From Calditrichota bacterium (GTDB lineage: Bacteria > Zixibacteria > MSB-5A5 > GN15 > FEB-12): a DNA stretch of 30,004 nucleotides. The stretch covers positions 1 through 30,004 of the forward strand of contig QQUK01000352.1 of NCBI GenBank assembly GCA_008501655.1, in the 5' to 3' direction. The notes beneath the pieces are model-generated. The model had not been told where the DNA came from, did no database searches, and worked only from the letters and a program-made list of their open reading frames with translations. This document shows positions 24,916 through 30,004 of the stretch, one piece after another; the stretch's first letter is position 1; every line of letters starts with the position of its first letter. A program made the position numbers and the translations under genes.

Positions 24916-27024
24916 ATGAAAATATATACCCGACTAATGTTGGCGGCATTTTCTCTTTTACTCATAACATCATGTTCGAAAAAAGCACCGGTCGAACCGG
25001 TTGAGTTTTATTCGCATAATATGTTTATCAAACTTGATGTTGAAAATCAAAGTGCGACTTTTTCCGATAAAGGACTTATCGAGGTTAACAAAGGCTTCAA
25101 CTATTTTTATATCAACGAAACTGCAAATATTTCAAAATTTCAGATTAAAACAAAAGATTACGATATCTACTACCTCTCTGACTCGACTTACTTTGATGCT
25201 GATACATTTAAAATTGATTCTTTGAATATTGCTATAGAACCGATACCTAAAACAACGCTGATCGGGTTTAACTGCGATACCACCGGTAAGTTTGCTTATT
25301 TTATGACATACGATGCAACATTTGACGATGATGTCGAGGATGTCAGATTCTCCAATGAGAACGTCGGACGCGAGGTCGACGGTACAATCTCGGAAAAAGG
25401 TGCATATCTCTCGCCGTCCTCATATTTCTATCCGCAGGGTAAAGAGGATACTATTAATTTTAAGGTTCTTGCAAATATTCCTTTAAGCTGGCAATCGGTT
25501 GCTGACGGTAACCGGAAAAAAGAATATGATGAAAACGGTCGTCGGAACCAGACATGGGAAAATCCGCTTGTCAATGACGGGCTGATGTTTATGGCGGCGC
25601 CGTATGTCGTTTTAGATACAACGATTGATTATTACAGAGTCGCCTGTTATTTCTTTGCAGAAGATTCATCGCTGATGCGTGATTATCTGACCGCTTCAGT
25701 TGATTATATAGATATGTACAATGATATGATCGGACCGTATCCTTACAATTCTTTTATCGTTGCCGAGAATTTTTTCCCGACCGGTTACGGAATGCCGGGC
25801 TGGACCCTTCTTGGTCAGCAGGTCATCCGCTTACCGTTTATCAAATCGACTTCACTCGGACATGAGGTCCTCCATAACTGGTGGGGAAATTCGATGTTTG
25901 TCGACTACGAACGTGGCAACTGGTGTGAGGCTGCTGCTGTTTATGGTGCTGATTATCATTATAAACTTCAGCAATCGGATGATGCCGCGAAAGCGTACCG
26001 CAAGGATATCCTGAAGCAGTATGTCAGCTATGTCAATGACGGCAATGATTTCCCGCTTCGTGAGTTTACTTCGAGGACATCGGCGGATACACGAACTATC
26101 GGATACAACAAAGGGATGATGGTGTATCATATGATTGAAGAGGAGATCGGGTCTGAACCTTTCTGGCAGGCGTGGAAAAATATTTATAAAGAATATGTAA
26201 AACAGAGAGTATCCTGGGAAGAATGGATTGACCATTTTGAACGGGCATCTGGAGAGATGCTTCCGCATGTCATCCCGCAATGGATTGACCGTGCCGGAGC
26301 TCCCCAGATTGCGGTCTCTCAAGCAAAAAGAACCGGAACAGTGGTTTCTTTTACTCTTTCCGATTTAAGCAAAGATGAATACACACTTCAGGTTCCGGTC
26401 AGATTCACTGGCGGTTATGGTGTGTACGATACGACCGTAAACTTCGATAAGACAGAATTTACGTATCAGCTTGGAGTTCCTGAAGGAACTTTGGCAATGG
26501 AGATTGACCCGGATTATAATCTTTTCCGTAAACTGTATGATGATGAAGTAGAACCGATTGTCGCCGCGGTGCTCGGATATGAAAATCATTTGTATGCTGT
26601 TAATGATAACAAGTCTATGGAGGCGGATTACCTTGCCAAGTTTGCATCGGGTGTTGGTGATGAGGATATCAATATTATGAATATCGTTTCAGCAAAAACC
26701 GATTCGACGAGTTCGATAATTTTCTTAAATCCATCTGACCTTCCGGATTTCTTTAATGAAAAAGTTGATGAGGTCGACGGGATTGTCAATATCAACGGTG
26801 AGGTTTTCGACCTAAATGAACATACGGTTGTGTTGAGTGGTTCGGAGTTTGGTGATTGTAAAAAGTCGATGGTGATTCTGTCGAAAAATCTTGAATCGCT
26901 GGAACGTATCGGACAGCTTGTCCCGCATTATGGCAAATATTCGTACCTGGTATTTAAAGGTGCGCGGAATGTTGCCAAGGGTCAGTGGGAGATTACGGAA
27001 TCGCCGTTGCGGGTTGTGTTGTAG
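24916..27024 (+). CDS. M1-like metallopeptidase lipoprotein
   Basis: A 702-aa exported zinc peptidase of the gluzincin (M1) type. The signal peptide ends in ITSC with lipidated Cys20. An N-terminal beta domain lies before the catalytic core, which contains TGYGMPGWTLLG (in place of the GAMEN strand), the zinc site H316-EVL-H320, the third ligand E338 in GNWCEAAAVY, and Y397 in the TIGYNKG segment as the probable transition-state tyrosine. The spacing from H320 to E338 is one residue shorter than in classical M1 enzymes. A C-terminal beta domain with no motif I can name follows. It probably degrades peptides at the outer membrane or in the periplasm. AAAGGA precedes the ATG. Confidence 0.87.
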   Translation: MKIYTRLMLAAFSLLLITSCSKKAPVEPVEFYSHNMFIKLDVENQSATFSDKGLIEVNKGFNYFYINETANISKFQIKTKDYDIYYLSDSTYFDADTFKIDSLNIAIEPIPKTTLIGFNCDTTGKFAYFMTYDATFDDDVEDVRFSNENVGREVDGTISEKGAYLSPSSYFYPQGKEDTINFKVLANIPLSWQSVADGNRKKEYDENGRRNQTWENPLVNDGLMFMAAPYVVLDTTIDYYRVACYFFAEDSSLMRDYLTASVDYIDMYNDMIGPYPYNSFIVAENFFPTGYGMPGWTLLGQQVIRLPFIKSTSLGHEVLHNWWGNSMFVDYERGNWCEAAAVYGADYHYKLQQSDDAAKAYRKDILKQYVSYVNDGNDFPLREFTSRTSADTRTIGYNKGMMVYHMIEEEIGSEPFWQAWKNIYKEYVKQRVSWEEWIDHFERASGEMLPHVIPQWIDRAGAPQIAVSQAKRTGTVVSFTLSDLSKDEYTLQVPVRFTGGYGVYDTTVNFDKTEFTYQLGVPEGTLAMEIDPDYNLFRKLYDDEVEPIVAAVLGYENHLYAVNDNKSMEADYLAKFASGVGDEDINIMNIVSAKTDSTSSIIFLNPSDLPDFFNEKVDEVDGIVNINGEVFDLNEHTVVLSGSEFGDCKKSMVILSKNLESLERIGQLVPHYGKYSYLVFKGARNVAKGQWEITESPLRVVL

Positions 27025-27087
27025 GGATGAATGTTAATTAACAGATGTTAAACAAATGAGAGTAGAAATATTCTCCAATAACGTTTA

Positions 27088-28431
27088 TCATCTACTCTCC
27101 ATTACAGCTGCTACAAATCCCATAAATGGTGTTGGCAATAATGCTTTCCATTCGGTACCATCGAGAATAAAACCCAGCTGATCATCAATACTTTGTCCCT
27201 GGAGGAATGTCGTATATAACTCTACTGATGCCATTCCTACTATCGGATTTTCAATACTTTTAATTTCTACATCACTTATTAAAAACTGACTCCTGAAATT
27301 GCTTTTTTCGTCGGTAAACATTTCCGCCTGGATGACAAAAAATTGTTTTGTTGATAAAGTCCGCATATCTGATAGTTTAACTATTTTACCAAACACAATA
27401 ACATACGAAGATTGATCTTTCCCCTCGTACATCTGTTCCATGGCGATAATCCCGGCTTCTTTAAATTGTTGAAGTGCCATTGGATGCATACAGTCTGCAA
27501 GGTCGTCCCAATTTTGTTCTTTCCATGCATTGAGTGTTGTTTCTGCTATCTTTAGAATTGTTTCCTCATCATAATAATCACGATCAAGCTGAATTGCTTT
27601 GATAATGTTTTTATATTTCTCTTTCTCAGAAATCATATTATCCGGAGCATTATCTACAAAATACTGGTAATCTTCTATTGCTTTTTGATTATCCTGCAAA
27701 TCAGCATAGGTGTTCCCCCGGTTGAGATGTGCATACACATTTTCTTTATCAAGTTCAATCGCCTGGCTGTATGCCATTAAAGCAAGTGAATCTGAATCGA
27801 TCGCTCGATAGGAATTTCCCATGTTGTAATAAAGCATCGAAGAGCCTTGATGAAGTTTCTCTGCTTTTTTATAATATTCTATCGCTTTTTTGTGTTCTCC
27901 CAACTCATCACTAATTACACCGCAATTCATTAATCCGATTACATGATCCTCCTTTTGGTGTAGAACTGCCTTTGCAACCTGCAAAGCTTCTTGAAACATC
28001 CCGCTCATAATCAGTCCCATGTATTTTGCGTTGTATGCCGGATAAAATGATGAGTCAGCATAAATCGCACGGTCAGCAGCCTCAATCCCTCGCTGTATCT
28101 CACCGATCATAATATTCATATCACAGGTAACTAAATGTGAAAACAATGCATCTGGATATTTATCAACAAAACGCTTTCCCCATTTATGAAACTCTTGGAA
28201 TCCTTTTTGATTCATTTCCGGATAAACAACGTCCAGCTTGCAATCAAGCTGGTAACAAAGCTGAAAGAACAAAAAACTATCAACAGTGTTTTCAGGTCCT
28301 TTTTCCTGAAGAAGTTCAAAAGCTGATTCCCAATTTTCAGCTACCAAATCTTGTTCGATTTCCGGTGTAGTTGCTAAAACTGACATTGATATGATTGATA
28401 TAAATAATATTAATATAACTGTAAATCTCAT
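27088..28431 (-). CDS. Secreted TPR-repeat protein
   Basis: A 447-aa protein with a signal peptide (residues 1-20, ending SVLA) and three to four TPR repeats between about 133 and 275; MNCGVISDELGEHKKAIEYYKKA and YYNMGNSYRAIDSDSLALMAYSQA are clear copies, each of the usual 34-residue period. The N-terminal part may hold further degenerate repeats. The C-terminal domain (about 290-447) is not recognised. No catalytic motif is visible, so a periplasmic scaffold or binding role is likely. The ATG at 28431 has an excellent GGGAGG 6 bases upstream. It is a single gene, convergent with the M1-like peptidase and divergent from ileS. Confidence 0.83.
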   Translation of the reverse strand: MRFTVILILFISIISMSVLATTPEIEQDLVAENWESAFELLQEKGPENTVDSFLFFQLCYQLDCKLDVVYPEMNQKGFQEFHKWGKRFVDKYPDALFSHLVTCDMNIMIGEIQRGIEAADRAIYADSSFYPAYNAKYMGLIMSGMFQEALQVAKAVLHQKEDHVIGLMNCGVISDELGEHKKAIEYYKKAEKLHQGSSMLYYNMGNSYRAIDSDSLALMAYSQAIELDKENVYAHLNRGNTYADLQDNQKAIEDYQYFVDNAPDNMISEKEKYKNIIKAIQLDRDYYDEETILKIAETTLNAWKEQNWDDLADCMHPMALQQFKEAGIIAMEQMYEGKDQSSYVIVFGKIVKLSDMRTLSTKQFFVIQAEMFTDEKSNFRSQFLISDVEIKSIENPIVGMASVELYTTFLQGQSIDDQLGFILDGTEWKALLPTPFMGFVAAVMESR

Positions 28432-28554
28432 TGTTTACCTCCCGTTTTAGGTCTTAATACTGTCCTTTTAATTTTGATCGGTACATGAACATAATATATT
28501 TACTCAATAATAGTTACCCACAAAAAACTTTACAAAACAGCCTAAAACGCCTAT

Positions 28555-28560
28555 TATAAT
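28555..28560 (+). promoter_or_regulatory. Probable -10 box of the ileS promoter
   Basis: A perfect TATAAT lies 37 bases ahead of the ileS ATG. A TTTACA at 28529-28534 is 20 bases away, longer than the usual spacer, so only the -10 box is called. Confidence 0.5.
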
Positions 28561-28561
28561 A

Positions 28562-28590
28562 CGCTAAATTAGAAAACTCTTAAATTAGCG
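28562..28590 (+). other. Hairpin in the ileS leader
   Basis: Arms CGCTAAATT (28562-28570) and AAATTAGCG (28582-28590) pair with one mismatch around an 11-base loop. The hairpin ends 7 bases before the start codon and would occupy most of the short leader. It is not a T-box: there is no specifier loop, no TGGN bulge and no terminator. It could affect ribosome access. Confidence 0.4.
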
Positions 28591-28597
28591 TAAGACT

Positions 28598-30004
28598 ATG
28601 AAATTTAACGAATTTAAAGAAAATTTTTCGCTCCCGAAAGCTGAAGAAGATGTACTCAAATTCTGGGATGACCAGGATGTCTTTCATAAAGCAAACGAGG
28701 CTGCCAAAGACCGGGAACATTTTGTGTTCTACGAGGGTCCCCCAACAGCCAACGGACGGCCCGGTATTCATCATGTTATCTCCCGTACTGTCAAGGACTT
28801 AGTCTGCCGATACAAGGCGATGCAGGGCTTCCGGGTCGACCGCAAAGGCGGCTGGGATACACACGGCCTGCCGGTGGAAATCGAAGTTGAAAAACAGCTC
28901 GGTTTAAAATCGAAAAAAGAGGTCATCGAATACGGCATCGACAAATTTAATAAAAAATGCCGTGAATCGGTATTTAAATACCTCGAGGACTGGAATACAA
29001 TCACCCGCAGAATCGGCTATTGGCTCGACCTTGATGATGCTTATGTCACCCTGAAAAATGATTATATCGAAACAGTCTGGTGGATACTTAAAGAATTTTA
29101 TGACCGTGACCTTATTTACAAAGGACATAAAATCGTCCCGTACTGCCCCCGTTGTGGTACCGGACTTTCTTCTCATGAGGTGGCACAAGGGTATGCCGAG
29201 GTTCGCGATCCGTCTATCTATGTTAAAATAAAATCTGCAGATTCTGATTTCTCTTATCTTGTCTGGACAACAACTCCGTGGACCCTTCCTTCAAACGCCG
29301 CAATCTGTCTGAAAGCTGACGCTGATTACGCTCTCGTTGCATTTGAAGATGAAAAACTTCTTTTAGCTGAAGCGCTGATTCCAAAAGTATTCGGAGCTGA
29401 TGCGGAAAATGTTAAGGTCTTGGAAAAACACAAAGGCTCTGATTTTGTCGGGAAAAAATATATCCCTCTCTTTGATTGTTTTGCAGACGAGTCTGAAGAT
29501 GCATACTATGCCGTAAACGGTGATTTTGTCACCCTTGATGACGGAACCGGAATCGTTCATATCGCTCCGGGTTTTGGAGCTGACGATTATCAGGTCGGGA
29601 AAGAAAATAATCTGCCGGTATTTCAGGCAATTCATAATAACGGGCTGTTTAAAGATTTTGTAAAACCATACGCCAGTACATTTATCAAAGATGCCGACAA
29701 AGAGATTATCAAAGATCTCAAAATCGCCGGGAAGATGTTCAAAAAAGAGATCTATGAACATAATTATCCGTTCTGCTGGAGATGCGACTCACCGCTTATC
29801 TATATCGCCCAGCAGTCTTGGTATCTGAAGACAACAGCATTCAAAGACCAGCTGATAAAAAATAATAATTTAATCAACTGGCATCCGGATGAGATCCGGA
29901 GCGGAAGAATGCTGAACTGGCTTGAGAATAATGTCGACTGGGCTCTCTCCCGTGAACGATTCTGGGGAACGCCGATTCCGATCTGGATCTGTGATGATGA
30001 TGCT
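28598..30004 (+). CDS. ileS: Isoleucyl-tRNA synthetase, N-terminal 469 codons (partial)
   Basis: A class I aminoacyl-tRNA synthetase that charges tRNA-Ile in the cytoplasm. The catalytic core opens with EGPPTANGRPGIHHV (46-60, the HIGH-type signature) and GWDTHGLPVE (85-94). A zinc-like CPRCGTGLSSHEV (183-195) leads into the editing domain, whose WTTTPWTLPSN (223-233) is diagnostic of the Ile/Val/Leu group. PPTANGRPGIHH and the HEVAQGY context favour IleRS over ValRS. The KMSKS loop and C-terminus lie beyond the window, and the frame is open to the last base. The ATG at 28598 gives the usual N-terminus; there is no Shine-Dalgarno sequence. Confidence 0.95.
   Translation, partial: MKFNEFKENFSLPKAEEDVLKFWDDQDVFHKANEAAKDREHFVFYEGPPTANGRPGIHHVISRTVKDLVCRYKAMQGFRVDRKGGWDTHGLPVEIEVEKQLGLKSKKEVIEYGIDKFNKKCRESVFKYLEDWNTITRRIGYWLDLDDAYVTLKNDYIETVWWILKEFYDRDLIYKGHKIVPYCPRCGTGLSSHEVAQGYAEVRDPSIYVKIKSADSDFSYLVWTTTPWTLPSNAAICLKADADYALVAFEDEKLLLAEALIPKVFGADAENVKVLEKHKGSDFVGKKYIPLFDCFADESEDAYYAVNGDFVTLDDGTGIVHIAPGFGADDYQVGKENNLPVFQAIHNNGLFKDFVKPYASTFIKDADKEIIKDLKIAGKMFKKEIYEHNYPFCWRCDSPLIYIAQQSWYLKTTAFKDQLIKNNNLINWHPDEIRSGRMLNWLENNVDWALSRERFWGTPIPIWICDDDA

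Noticed and set aside
25852..26322. Antisense 156-codon reading frame inside the M1-like peptidase gene
   Set aside because: It lies opposite the catalytic region of a clear gene and its translation shows no family features.
28432..28597. T-box riboswitch ahead of ileS
   Set aside because: The leader after the -10 box is only about 30 bases, with one small hairpin and no antiterminator or specifier structure.

Overview
The window looks like chromosomal DNA of a Gram-negative bacterium of the FCB type (a Bacteroidota, Zixibacteria, Marinimicrobia or Cloacimonadota relative). Pointers are a bacillithiol deacetylase, two lipoproteins with clear lipoboxes, an outer-membrane beta-barrel, a carbamoyltransferase/SxtJ-like/DUF5989/SGNH cluster, moderate GC, and short palindromic repeats between genes. 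The phylum is an inference. TAA, TAG and TGA all serve as stops, so the code is standard. No rRNA, tRNA, CRISPR array or phage gene was seen.

Layout. 1-945: the tail of an unknown gene, a strong terminator and bshB1. 947-1708 (-): a SAM methyltransferase. 1843-3235: an NfeD/SPFH membrane pair closed by a terminator. 3289-4784: a promoter and a MEMO-AMMECR1 fusion gene. 4790-7200 (-): an AT-rich type II restriction-modification cassette, in which an HTH-bearing DNA methyltransferase overlaps a TdeIII-like endonuclease. 7324-9909: an SDR epimerase, a small membrane protein and a class V aminotransferase. 9910-13490 (-): a cupredoxin protein, an orphan sensor kinase and an outer-membrane porin. 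13602-16924 (-): SxtJ-like protein, carbamoyltransferase, a 53-aa DUF5989 protein and an SGNH hydrolase. 17047-20091: a second SDR, an uncharacterised 571-aa protein and a small Cdd1-like helix-hairpin-helix protein. 20097-20900 (-): an AT-rich lipoprotein. 20973-22229: an Eis-like GNAT acetyltransferase. 22770-24584: oligoendopeptidase F, flanked on both sides by repeat clusters. 24916-27024: an M1-like metallopeptidase lipoprotein. 27088-28431 (-): a secreted TPR protein. 28598 to the end: the first 469 codons of ileS.

Most of this is housekeeping or envelope biology. The parts most worth a second look are: (i) hairpins around pepF that, read on the minus strand, begin with GTAG in several cases, the layout of REP elements mobilised by RAYT transposases; (ii) the four-gene carbamoyltransferase module with its easily missed 53-aa membrane protein; (iii) the cupredoxin/kinase/porin operon, which has no response regulator; and (iv) the restriction-modification cassette, whose methyltransferase appears to carry its own DNA-binding domain. 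I found no clear evidence for an entirely new system.
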